Shown piece after piece: positions 1-6,394 of a stretch of DNA of 17,873 bases (positions are counted from its first letter, which is position 1; each line of letters begins with the position of its first letter). The stretch lies in the NCBI GenBank assembly GCA_016342385.1, contig JAEINM010000028.1, positions 1 to 17,873 of the forward strand, given 5' to 3'. A program made the translations under genes and the position numbers. The DNA comes from Spirochaetaceae bacterium (GTDB lineage Bacteria > Spirochaetota > Spirochaetia > DSM-2461). The notes beneath the pieces were generated by a model. It was not told the origin of the DNA. It did no database searches and saw nothing but the letters and a program-made list of their open reading frames with translations.

Positions 1-85
1 GTAGGCATCTCGACTTATTCCACTGATAATTTGGTTCGTTTTTCAGAATTTTCATTATTGATATAAAAAATATATTTATGGGTAA

Positions 86-112
86 TAGTATGCCCCAAAG
101 GGGGAGCTACTA
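86..112 (-). terminator. Possible weak terminator hairpin after the small lipoprotein gene
   Basis: TAGTA (86-90) pairs with TACTA (108-112), and GCCCC (92-96) pairs with the G run at 100-104. Together they form a hairpin that overlaps the stop codon of the lipoprotein gene. Read on the minus strand, no T run follows directly; the nearest is about 20 bases further on. Termination is therefore uncertain. The remaining left-edge bases (1-85) are AT-rich and show no gene. Confidence 0.3.
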
Positions 113-610
113 TAGCCAGTTATCAAAACTACCCATAGAAATCAACTGATCGAGCAATAACTGCTTTTCCTCTTCAGAAAGGGGAACAAAATTCACTTGA
201 TTCATAAATTCATTACTTTTTACTTTATATAGTTCTTGAAGAAATGAAAAATCGGCAATTACCATTTTGCCGGGAGAATAGGGCAGTGGAATATTCAATT
301 CACCATAACTTGATGTTTTGCCGGAGACATTTTTTCCAGCTACCATTGTAAAAAGAGATTCAAGTTTTGCATTTTCATCTTTTATGACAAAATACACATA
401 ACCATTTTCTTTTTTGGGCACTCTTAATCTGTTATCAACACCAGTTATGGAAAACAGGTAGTTTCTGGCATTGGGAATATTATCTGGATTGGATACAGAT
501 GTTTTAATAACAACCAGACAATCGGCCGATGTCTGCTTTTCCGGTACCATTGATGCACAGCTTGCCATCAATACAAAGACTGCAGTAAGTATTACTAATT
601 TAATTTTCAT
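110..610 (-). CDS. Small predicted lipoprotein of unknown function
   Basis: The 166-residue product starts with a short basic and hydrophobic signal sequence ending in MASC (Cys18), a relaxed lipobox of the kind common in spirochaetes. It should be a lipid-anchored envelope protein. I recognise no family in the mature part, which has mixed charge and no further membrane segment. The ATG lies inside the last codons of the upstream gene, an 11-base overlap, with an AGAGG ribosome binding site five bases ahead. The two are therefore very probably co-transcribed and translationally coupled. The upstream partner carries a PEGA-like fold, so the pair may act together at the envelope, but this is only context. 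Being a gene is well supported; the function is unknown. Confidence 0.75.
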   Translation of the reverse strand: MKIKLVILTAVFVLMASCASMVPEKQTSADCLVVIKTSVSNPDNIPNARNYLFSITGVDNRLRVPKKENGYVYFVIKDENAKLESLFTMVAGKNVSGKTSSYGELNIPLPYSPGKMVIADFSFLQELYKVKSNEFMNQVNFVPLSEEEKQLLLDQLISMGSFDNWL

Positions 611-1169
611 TTTTGCCTCTCATATTTATGATTTTTTCTTGATCAATTTTTTCTAGTCTTGCATGATGATTTGCAATAAAATGAGAGATTATCCCACTTG
701 CCACTAAACCCATGCCGGAAATCCCTACTACATTACTGAATGTCGATGTAACAGGGTGCTGGTCATATAATTCCGCTTCTTCTATCGCTTTATTTGATTG
801 AACTGTTGAATAGCCAATGGCAACTGAACCGATCACTAACATTAATATTTCTGTAATTCTGATATTTCGGGAAATTCTGCCATGACTAAACTTTTCAGGC
901 CATGTAATAAATGATTCCCGACCTTGCTCAATATTAATATTTACTTCAAGAGGTCTAAATCCTTCTTTCCAAAGAAACAATGATCTATAGCCTATGGGTA
1001 ATGATATTATTTCCGCAATAGGAGAATGCTGAGGGATTCCATCTATACATAAGAATCCATCATTGGGAAATTTTTTCAATAATAGTGTTCCTTCTGGAAC
1101 CGCCTTTTCAGACCATAAACTCAATAATAAAAAAACAGAGAAAAAACAGAGGAATATTTTTTTTTTCAT
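600..1169 (-). CDS. Exported PEGA-like membrane protein
   Basis: This 189-residue protein has an N-terminal signal or anchor segment (residues 5-19) and then a PEGA-like beta-fold (about 27-85). The fold shows the usual pattern: GTLLL at the start, a DGIPQHSP turn, LPIGYRSL, then KEGFRPLEV. Two hydrophobic segments follow, at about 107-123 and 148-167, with a short loop between them. The tail is charged. PEGA domains are small extracytoplasmic modules of uncertain binding role, often found in spirochaete envelope proteins. No enzyme motif is visible. Its last codons overlap the start of the lipoprotein gene downstream, which implies an operon. Only a poor ribosome binding site (TAGG) precedes the ATG. 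The assignment rests on fold pattern, not on a close match I can name. Confidence 0.7.
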   Translation of the reverse strand: MKKKIFLCFFSVFLLLSLWSEKAVPEGTLLLKKFPNDGFLCIDGIPQHSPIAEIISLPIGYRSLFLWKEGFRPLEVNINIEQGRESFITWPEKFSHGRISRNIRITEILMLVIGSVAIGYSTVQSNKAIEEAELYDQHPVTSTFSNVVGISGMGLVASGIISHFIANHHARLEKIDQEKIINMRGKNEN

Positions 1170-1252
1170 TTTTTGCCTACAGTATTAATTTTTTTGTCTA
1201 CAAAATATTAACAGGAGTATTGCCAATAAACAAGGGAATTATATTTGTAAAA

Positions 1253-1314
1253 CCAGAAGGGGCTGTCGCATACTGCTTCCCTGGTTTGTTTCCTCACCCG
1301 CAGCCCCTTCTTGG
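1253..1314 (-). terminator. Terminator-like inverted repeat after the triple-PEGA gene
   Basis: AGAAGGGGCTG (1255-1265) and CAGCCCCTTCT (1301-1311) are perfect 11-base inverted arms, extended by CC/GG with one bulge. The 35-base spacer can pair partly within itself. The repeat begins four bases past the stop codon of the triple-PEGA gene. On the minus strand the second arm is followed by GGTTTTAC, a short T stretch. This fits a rho-independent terminator, although the loop is long and the T run weak. Confidence 0.55.
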
Positions 1315-1317
1315 ACG

Positions 1318-2316
1318 TTATTCCACAGTCAGTGTTAAGACCGGTTTCAGCGTGTAGGTGACTCCCGCTTCGACATTGAATGTGGTCTGGGTCATCAGTC
1401 CGCCCGATACAATCTGTATGGTGTGCTGCCCGGGACGCAGCTGTTGAATGAATCCTTCAACCAGAGCGCCGTTGTCGTAAATCCTAATCTGATTTCTGGC
1501 ATTGACATCCTTCTTGTTCAGACTCTCCGGCGGAATAATAATCTGTACCGTACCATTGGCCGCTTTTAAGTTAAAGTGGACATTGGAATGTCTTGTGTGG
1601 TTCAGTTCTTTGGTCTGCGGAGTGTAACCCGGTGCAGAAGCTGTTACTGTATAGGTTCCCAGGGGAAGATCCGTCTGATAGGGGGCATTTCCTGAGGCAG
1701 CCGGGCTATTGACTCCCGGGCTGTTCACCTGGATCTGAGCGCCGTTGACATTGGATGTGACATTCAGTTTGGCTGTGGCCAGCTGCAGCTGAAGGTTAAT
1801 TGTCTGGGCGGACTGGAGATTGACTCTCTGATCTACCGGTGTGTACCTGTCAGCCGAAGCGGATACTCTGTAATTTCCCTTGGGCAGACTGGCTCTAAAC
1901 GGGGCATTGCCCGATGTCACCAGGCTGTTTCCCGACTGGTTGTAGACCTGGATAAGGGCGCCGTTGATATTGGACGTAACGTTCAGTTGTACTGTGGAGG
2001 CCTGTAGTTGGATATTAATAGTCTGATTGGAACGGAGATTGACTCTCTGAGTCATTGAAGTATAACCGGGTGCAGATACATTCACTACGTAGACACCGGA
2101 AGCGAAGTTCCCTTTATAATTTGTCACGCCCGTGGCGGCTCCATTATTAATGCTGACAGTTGCTCCCTGAACATTACAATTAACGATTAATTCAAAAGTC
2201 GTCGGAGCTGGAGGGGTTGTGCTTCTTCTTCCTGTAGTGCTCTGGGCTATTAAGGACTGAGTCATCAGTACAATTAATGCTACTAGGAATGTTGCAGTTT
2301 TAAGTCTTTTATTCAT
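1318..2316 (-). CDS. Secreted protein with three tandem PEGA repeats
   Basis: The 332-residue protein begins with a signal peptide (about 1-24, ending SLIAQ). A Thr/Pro-rich linker (TTPPAPTT) follows. Three PEGA-type repeats come next, at about 41-105, 106-178 and 179-253. Each has an L-V-T-S-N-x-x-G-A type strand start, a G-Y-or-R-Y-T-P turn, and repeats 1 and 2 end in NLxSxQTIxxQLQ. The last about 80 residues look like a fourth, diverged beta-domain (LRPGQHTIQIVSGG). It should lie in the periplasm or on the cell surface. No catalytic motif is seen, so the role is probably binding or structural. Repeats 1 and 2 share exact DNA stretches, which suggests recent duplication. It follows the upstream lipoprotein gene by 11 bases, and its AGAGGA ribosome binding site touches that gene's stop codon, so the two form an operon. 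Confidence 0.85.
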   Translation of the reverse strand: MNKRLKTATFLVALIVLMTQSLIAQSTTGRRSTTPPAPTTFELIVNCNVQGATVSINNGAATGVTNYKGNFASGVYVVNVSAPGYTSMTQRVNLRSNQTINIQLQASTVQLNVTSNINGALIQVYNQSGNSLVTSGNAPFRASLPKGNYRVSASADRYTPVDQRVNLQSAQTINLQLQLATAKLNVTSNVNGAQIQVNSPGVNSPAASGNAPYQTDLPLGTYTVTASAPGYTPQTKELNHTRHSNVHFNLKAANGTVQIIIPPESLNKKDVNARNQIRIYDNGALVEGFIQQLRPGQHTIQIVSGGLMTQTTFNVEAGVTYTLKPVLTLTVE

Positions 2317-2327
2317 AAGTAGTCCTC

Positions 2328-3374
2328 TTATCTTCTTTTTACGACTAATGGCGCATGTGGTTCAGAACTTGCGCTACGGATATCTGAAGCACTGGATAGC
2401 AATCTGATATCGGGATAGATAATGTAATAGGCAACACCTGTTCCGGGAGCCGTTGGATCATTTAAGACCTGAATTCGGGCTAAAGAGGCAATAGAGGCAT
2501 CGGTATAGTCGGGAACTCTGTAGATTCCGATACAGCTGGCTCCATCAAAAACATATAAAACAGGATGGGATCCTGCGTAACTTCCCTGTGTTGAGAAATT
2601 ATCGCCATTTCCATCAATATAATATTCCATAGTACCTGCCCAGGTTACAGCAGCAGTATCTCCACTTCCAATTAAAGGTGTAATTTCTGTATTAGGATTG
2701 AATTGAGTTGTCCCTACATTTGGTGTCCATGGAGTTGTGTATGCGACAGATATAGTTTCCGGTCCTGTTCCGTCGGTATCATTTCTGTCCAGAACAATCT
2801 CATTAGATGCAGATGAAGTCAGTCTTCCAGCATGAACACTTTGTCTATTGGTTGAAGTAAACAAAAAATCTGGTGTAAATCCATCAGAATATGCTCCATC
2901 GGCTTCATATGCATCATAGGTTGTAGGAGAAGAAGTAGAAACAGATGATGCTGGGTAAGTCATATGGGCATCGACGTCTAGAGTTGCTCCATCATCCCAC
3001 ATGAGAACAAAGAGCAGTTCATCGTTTGTTGAGGTAACACCGACGACAGGTGAAAATTTCTGAGCGAGGCCGCTTAGACTGACCTGTAGAGGGGTAAAGG
3101 CATAGCCTGTTTTCTCTACGGTTAAAGTGTAATCGCCGTAGGACGGGTGGGTTGCCGCATCGTTAAAATCATATTGTCCATTAGCGTCAGTGGTTACGGC
3201 AAATGTCCCATCGGCATTGGTAATGGTAACAGCGGCGGAAGCAATTCCGTCCCCCGATACGGCATCATAAACATAACCGTATGGTGTTGCCAGAGCGTCA
3301 AATATTTCCGTACAACCGGAAAAGACAAAAAGTGACGTTATAATAAGTCCAATTAAGATTCCTGTTTTTTTCAT
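2328..3374 (-). CDS. Lipoprotein with carboxypeptidase-regulatory-like domain
   Basis: I place the start at the second in-frame ATG (348 residues). GGGAG sits just upstream of it, whereas the ATG four codons earlier overlaps that ribosome binding site. The signal sequence ends in a clear lipobox, FSGC (Cys21). Residues about 31-108 match the carboxypeptidase-regulatory-like/TonB-plug-like beta-sandwich: GYVYDAVSGDGIASAAVTI, TTDANGQYDF, YTLTVEKTGY. A second domain follows from about 119, opening LLFVLMWDDGATLDVDAHM. This resembles the L-x-W-x-x-x-D-x-D-x-H core of DUF2135-like domains, a tentative match. The tail (IIYPDIRLL) ends in basic residues. It is likely an outer-envelope lipoprotein with adhesive or structural folds; no enzyme signature is seen. 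It leads a two-gene unit with the triple-PEGA protein. Confidence 0.8.
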   Translation of the reverse strand: MKKTGILIGLIITSLFVFSGCTEIFDALATPYGYVYDAVSGDGIASAAVTITNADGTFAVTTDANGQYDFNDAATHPSYGDYTLTVEKTGYAFTPLQVSLSGLAQKFSPVVGVTSTNDELLFVLMWDDGATLDVDAHMTYPASSVSTSSPTTYDAYEADGAYSDGFTPDFLFTSTNRQSVHAGRLTSSASNEIVLDRNDTDGTGPETISVAYTTPWTPNVGTTQFNPNTEITPLIGSGDTAAVTWAGTMEYYIDGNGDNFSTQGSYAGSHPVLYVFDGASCIGIYRVPDYTDASIASLARIQVLNDPTAPGTGVAYYIIYPDIRLLSSASDIRSASSEPHAPLVVKRR

Positions 3375-3404
3375 ATTATCTCCCATAAAAATATACTCTT
3401 ATTA

Positions 3405-3433
3405 ATTCTAGCTCATAAGCCCTCTATAATCAA
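3405..3433 (-). promoter_or_regulatory. Sigma-70-type promoter for the lipoprotein/PEGA operon
   Basis: On the minus strand TTGATT (3428-3433) and TAGAAT (3405-3410) are separated by exactly 17 bases. The predicted transcript would start about 25 bases before the chosen ATG at 3374. The spacing and a 5-of-6 match in the -10 element make this one of the clearest promoters in the window. Confidence 0.6.
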
Positions 3434-3478
3434 AATTGTAGTGAAAAAAAGAGAGGAGCAGGGCTTTTAAATGGGTTT

Positions 3479-5029
3479 TTATTCTTTTTGCAGAAATTCT
3501 GCCATAAAGGGAGCGTGACTGGAGGTAAAAACCGGCGGTGTTCTTTTCAGAATGTCTCGGATCTCAGTAATTTTTTTTAAATCCTTCTGAAGAAATGTCC
3601 GTATTTCTCCCCGGCTCCAGCCTTCGGGATGGATGAAATTTTTATAAATGGCCAGATCACCTTCGTAAAATTCCATCGAATTCAAATTATCATCTTCCCT
3701 GCTGGCTATGGGCATATTGAAGACAGCCGCATTCAGGAAGCTGATGTATTGAGAGTGTTCCCCTATAAAATCCCTTGTTCTCAAGGCTCCATCCCTGTTT
3801 TCCGCTGGGGTACCGAACATAATGTATACATAGGTGAGAATTCCCGCCTCTTTCAGGTTCTTCAGAATCTCTGAGACTAATTCCAGCCGGATCCCTTTCT
3901 GTAGGGAATTCAGGACTTTCTGATCGCCCGATTCCAGACCGAGACAGAGCATTCTACATCCCGACCGGGCGAGTTTTACACAATACTCTCTGCTGGACAT
4001 TGAGGAGAGGAACCGGCTGAATCCATACCATTGGGGACCGGGAGGCTGTTGAATCAGCCGGTCAATGAGTTCCGGGCTGATTTCACTGTCACAGATGTGT
4101 ATTAATGAGGGGTTGTACTTCTGAGAAAGAACTGATAAATGACGGACCACGTCATCACTGGATTTTTCACAATGGCGATTCTGCTCCCAGGTCTCGGAGC
4201 AGAAGGTGCACCTTTTCCAGGAACACCCCAGAGCGGCGGAATAGGGGAGTATTCTACCCGGACTCAAATAGTCTTTTGAAATCCTGCGATTGTATAGATC
4301 ACCGAAAGAGGGGATGCCCGGTCCTTTATATTCTCTTCCGGTAAATTGTACAATATCCTTTTCTCCCTGGCCATGATGAATTTTATCTGCCAGTTTATAG
4401 AGGGAACTTGTATCAGATGGTCCCTTCAGCCATGAATTGATCAGGCTGCCCCCTAAGATCACTCTGGAATGGGGAAACTCTTTTTTTATCCACCCGCAGA
4501 TAGCCATCCCCGTAAGTGCCTGGCTTAAAAAACCCATAGAAACTCCCACATGGAGATTATCTTTTTCCTTGAGCAGTGGTTTCAGACGAAGGGAAAACCA
4601 GGGGAAATAGACATTTTCTTCGGGATGAGTCCAGCTGTAGAAGAGGTCCTGTGATTTTAAGGGTGATAGCTGAGGATCCTGATAATCGGCCGGGCTGATT
4701 TTTGTTCCCCTTTCTATAACAGGTTTCGATGTGGATGCCAGTAATCTGATATCGGATATTTTCTTTTTATATTTGTCAAAGGAATCGGGATTCTGTGAAA
4801 AGGAGAGAATACAATCTTTTTTGCGCCTGACCCTTTTGCCCTGTAAATCTGTCGAGTCACCACAGGGTTGATCTGTGAGCCATAAAAATCCTTCCAAAGC
4901 GCCGTCTACAAGGGTCACCGGTTCTCCCGCAGCAATGAGAGCTCCGGCCAGATGAGCCAGCGCTACGGGGGGTTCACAGTTTCTAACTTGTGGGGGATGA
5001 ATTAAAAGCATAGTAAGATTATGGCTCAA
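3479..5029 (-). CDS. B12-binding-fold radical SAM protein
   Basis: Residues about 7-50 (LLIHPP, LAHLAGALIAAGEPVTLVDG) and 158-200 (VGVSMGFLSQ, VILGGS) look like the two halves of a B12-binding Rossmann fold. They are split by about 100 residues that I cannot place. The DxHxxG cobalamin-ligand motif is not visible, so cobalamin may be bound without that His or not at all. The radical SAM core starts near 260, with cluster cysteines C269, C274 and C277 in a CX4CX2C arrangement. GLESGDQKVL (364-373) is the typical SAM-contact segment. The substrate is unknown. It lacks features of the hydrogenase maturases HydE and HydG. The frame opens with TTG at 5027-5029; an ATG six codons in (5009-5011) is an alternative, and neither has a strong ribosome binding site. 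Confidence 0.8.
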   Translation of the reverse strand: MSHNLTMLLIHPPQVRNCEPPVALAHLAGALIAAGEPVTLVDGALEGFLWLTDQPCGDSTDLQGKRVRRKKDCILSFSQNPDSFDKYKKKISDIRLLASTSKPVIERGTKISPADYQDPQLSPLKSQDLFYSWTHPEENVYFPWFSLRLKPLLKEKDNLHVGVSMGFLSQALTGMAICGWIKKEFPHSRVILGGSLINSWLKGPSDTSSLYKLADKIHHGQGEKDIVQFTGREYKGPGIPSFGDLYNRRISKDYLSPGRILPYSAALGCSWKRCTFCSETWEQNRHCEKSSDDVVRHLSVLSQKYNPSLIHICDSEISPELIDRLIQQPPGPQWYGFSRFLSSMSSREYCVKLARSGCRMLCLGLESGDQKVLNSLQKGIRLELVSEILKNLKEAGILTYVYIMFGTPAENRDGALRTRDFIGEHSQYISFLNAAVFNMPIASREDDNLNSMEFYEGDLAIYKNFIHPEGWSRGEIRTFLQKDLKKITEIRDILKRTPPVFTSSHAPFMAEFLQKE

Positions 5030-5161
5030 TTCTTATTTTTAGAATAGATGGTTCTGTTTTTCTGGAGATCAAAAAGGCTTAGGGCTTATTGTCATTAAAA
5101 GAAGGAAGAATTTTTTTTTAGAAAAATCCTGGTAATTTTTCAATCACCATCTAATTTTTTC

Positions 5162-5190
5162 TTGTTTGTATAGTTAAAGAACTTTAAAAT
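5162..5190 (+). promoter_or_regulatory. Promoter for the small coiled-coil gene
   Basis: TTGTTT (5162-5167) and TAAAAT (5185-5190) are 17 bases apart. Transcription would begin near 5197. That leaves almost no leader for the ATG at 5205 but a normal one for the ATG at 5217, which supports the downstream start. Confidence 0.55.
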
Positions 5191-5216
5191 ATAAGTAGGA
5201 AACTATGGGAGAATCT

Positions 5217-5531
5217 ATGCTGAAAGATGAAGAGATGGCTTATATCGGTGAGTATGTCAAATCTCATTTAAATGACTGGCTCGGCCAGACTAATGTTATC
5301 CCTTTTGCTAAACAACTTGAAATCTCAGAGAGAATTACAAGGGTTGAAACGGAGATAAAAGGTCAAAATGAGCAGATAAAGATGATGCTTGATACTATGA
5401 ATAAGCGTTTTGAGCAGGTCGATAAGCGCTTTGAACAGGTCGATAAGCGCTTTAGTCAGATGTTCGCCTACTTTACTACCAGCTTTGTTATAATTGCCAC
5501 CCTAATGAGTGTTTACCAGTTCGTGGTGTAG
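5217..5531 (+). CDS. Small coiled-coil protein with C-terminal membrane helix
   Basis: The chosen ATG has GGGAG five to nine bases ahead and a sensible distance from the promoter; an ATG at 5205 is the alternative. The product (104 residues) is mostly charged helix. From about residue 43 it runs as a heptad pattern (VETEIKGQNEQIKMML) into three copies of (N/D)KRF(E/S)Q(V/M) at residues 62-82. A hydrophobic helix (about 86-104, FVIIATLMSVYQFVV) closes the protein. The shape is that of a tail-anchored trimeric or dimeric coiled coil. It recalls DUF1640-like and similar small bacterial proteins whose function is not established. It stands alone, between a divergent radical SAM gene and the hydrogenase leader. 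No terminator is seen after it, so readthrough into the hyd operon is possible. Confidence 0.75.
   Translation: MLKDEEMAYIGEYVKSHLNDWLGQTNVIPFAKQLEISERITRVETEIKGQNEQIKMMLDTMNKRFEQVDKRFEQVDKRFSQMFAYFTTSFVIIATLMSVYQFVV
5400..5462 (+). repeat. Three 21-bp tandem repeats coding for heptads
   Basis: The unit GATAAGCGCTTTGAACAGGT(C) occurs about three times with few changes, encoding NKRFEQV, DKRFEQV and DKRFSQM. Because the unit is 21 bp, gain or loss of copies keeps the reading frame and lengthens or shortens the coiled coil by exactly one heptad. Confidence 0.85.
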
Positions 5532-5652
5532 AGATTATGGAATTTTTCTGACGCTATAAGAGTCTCTGTTTCTCTTTCCCTCGCCACTGTTTTTAATAGA
5601 CAAGATGCAGAAAAAACAATATAGAAATTTTAAAATATTACGATAAACATTT

Positions 5653-5689
5653 ATAGATAAAAATGAATAGATAAAAAAAAATAGATAAA
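5653..5689 (+). repeat. Three ATAGATAAA direct repeats at 14-bp spacing
   Basis: Exact copies of ATAGATAAA begin at 5653, 5667 and 5681, a constant 14-bp step, with a partial fourth (CGATAAA) at 5641. The array ends 11 bases before a TTGAAA promoter-like element. The local composition is very AT-rich, which lowers the weight of the observation. Confidence 0.6.
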
Positions 5690-5699
5690 TATTCCCCTA

Positions 5700-5775
5700 T
5701 TGAAAAAGTCGTGTTAGTCTGTTTATTAATAAGATTTTTCAAGGGGATATTATTCGACTGATCGATTTATATAAT
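5700..5775 (+). promoter_or_regulatory. Candidate hyd operon promoter region
   Basis: Two candidates are visible. TTGAAA (5700-5705) lies 18 bases before TATTAA (5724-5729). A perfect TATAAT lies at 5770-5775, but no recognisable -35 element stands 16-18 bases ahead of it. Either would give a leader of about 90-140 bases before the hydC ATG. I cannot choose between them from sequence alone. Confidence 0.35.
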
Positions 5776-5833
5776 TTAAAAATAATCACTAATTAAGCAT
5801 ATTCACAGAGTCTAGTCCCGATCGGTTCAGTTG

Positions 5834-5877
5834 ATAGAAATAACCCCTCCCAATTTTTTAAAGGAGTTATTTTCTAT
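5834..5877 (+). promoter_or_regulatory. Leader hairpin covering the hydC ribosome binding site and start
   Basis: ATAGAAATAAC with the following CCCTCC (5834-5850) is complementary to GGAGTTATTTTCTAT (5863-5877). This gives about 11 pairs with one bulged base, then three pairs above an internal bulge, and a 12-base loop. The 3' arm contains GGAG of the hydC ribosome binding site, and its last two bases are the first two of the ATG. In RNA this would hide the start signals. It may be a translational control element; a DNA operator role is also possible. Confidence 0.5.
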
Positions 5878-6394
5878 GGAGAAAGATTGCTGCAACTGCA
5901 GCCATGAACCAACTGACGCTGAGATGATTCAAAGTCTAAACCACATCATTGAGGGTTTTGAAGGAGTGGAAGGGGCTTTGATCCCTGTCCTTCAATCTGC
6001 TCAGAACCTGTTCGGGTATTTACCTGAAGTTGTCCTGAAACATATTAGTTTGACCATGCGTATCCCCTACAGTGAAGTGACAGGAGTCGTTTCTTTCTAT
6101 TCCTTCTTCTCTACAATTCCCCGTGGAAAAAATATCGTTCGAGTCTGTCTTGGAACTGCCTGCTATGTTCGCGGTGGAAAAGATATTCTAAAAGGGCTTC
6201 GGGATCAACTGGAAATCAATGTGGGTGGAACCACAGATGACCGGGAATTTTCTCTGGAAGTGGGTCGCTGTTTCGGTGCCTGCGGTCTGGCACCGGTTCT
6301 CATGATCAATGATGATGTCCATCAGCGGGTGAAACCGGCCAAAATACGGGATATTCTCAATTCTTACAGAACAGTTCTCGAGGAGGTCAGATAA
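5876..6394 (+). CDS. hydC: [FeFe]-hydrogenase subunit HydC, NuoE-like [2Fe-2S] protein
   Basis: The 172-residue protein belongs to the NuoE/HydC family, the small subunit that carries a thioredoxin-like [2Fe-2S] cluster and docks on the NuoF-like subunit. An N-terminal helical part (ALIPVLQSAQNLFGYLP, VTGVVSFYSFF) precedes the cluster domain. The four ligands are C91 and C96 (CLGTAC) and C132 and C136 (CFGAC), all present. The extreme N-terminus has extra cysteines (CCNC), whose role is unclear. A frame opens earlier at a TTG (5831), but the ATG at 5876 has AAAGGAG nine bases ahead and is preferred. Its stop overlaps the hydB start by one base (TAATG). Expression may be limited by the leader hairpin over this start. 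Expected location is the cytoplasm, within HydABC. Confidence 0.92.
   Translation: MEKDCCNCSHEPTDAEMIQSLNHIIEGFEGVEGALIPVLQSAQNLFGYLPEVVLKHISLTMRIPYSEVTGVVSFYSFFSTIPRGKNIVRVCLGTACYVRGGKDILKGLRDQLEINVGGTTDDREFSLEVGRCFGACGLAPVLMINDDVHQRVKPAKIRDILNSYRTVLEEVR

Larger units (their letters stand above)
5532..5833 (+). other. AT-rich intergenic leader of the hydrogenase operon
   Basis: This stretch has no plausible gene. It holds a triple ATAGATAAA repeat (5653-5689), possible promoter elements (5700-5775) and an 8-bp palindrome CCGATCGG (5818-5825). It runs into a hairpin at the hydC start. I looked for Rex-type sites (TTGTGA-like or TTGTTAA-like inverted repeats) and did not find a convincing one. 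Confidence 0.6.

Noticed and set aside
3417..3466. AAGCCC/GGGCTT inverted repeat as a terminator of the radical SAM gene
   Set aside because: The arms are only six bases, about 38 bases apart, and lie over the promoter of the next gene; the T run on the minus strand is inside the loop, not after the stem.
3479..5029. Radical SAM gene as the third AmmeMemoRadiSam component or a hydrogenase maturase
   Set aside because: Its B12-like N-terminus and CX4CX2C spacing do not fit those families, and it is more than 10 kb from the AMMECR1/Memo pair.
5818..5825. CCGATCGG palindrome as an operator
   Set aside because: Only eight bases with no extension into the flanks; such sites are expected by chance.
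5831..5875. Extended HydC start at TTG 5831
   Set aside because: The ATG at 5876 has AAAGGAG at proper spacing. The extension would be encoded by the hairpin arm itself and has no similarity to NuoE/HydC starts as I know them.
5532..5875. Rex (NADH-sensing) operator upstream of the hyd operon
   Set aside because: Rex often controls such genes, but I found no convincing TTGTGA- or TTGTTAA-type inverted repeat in the leader.
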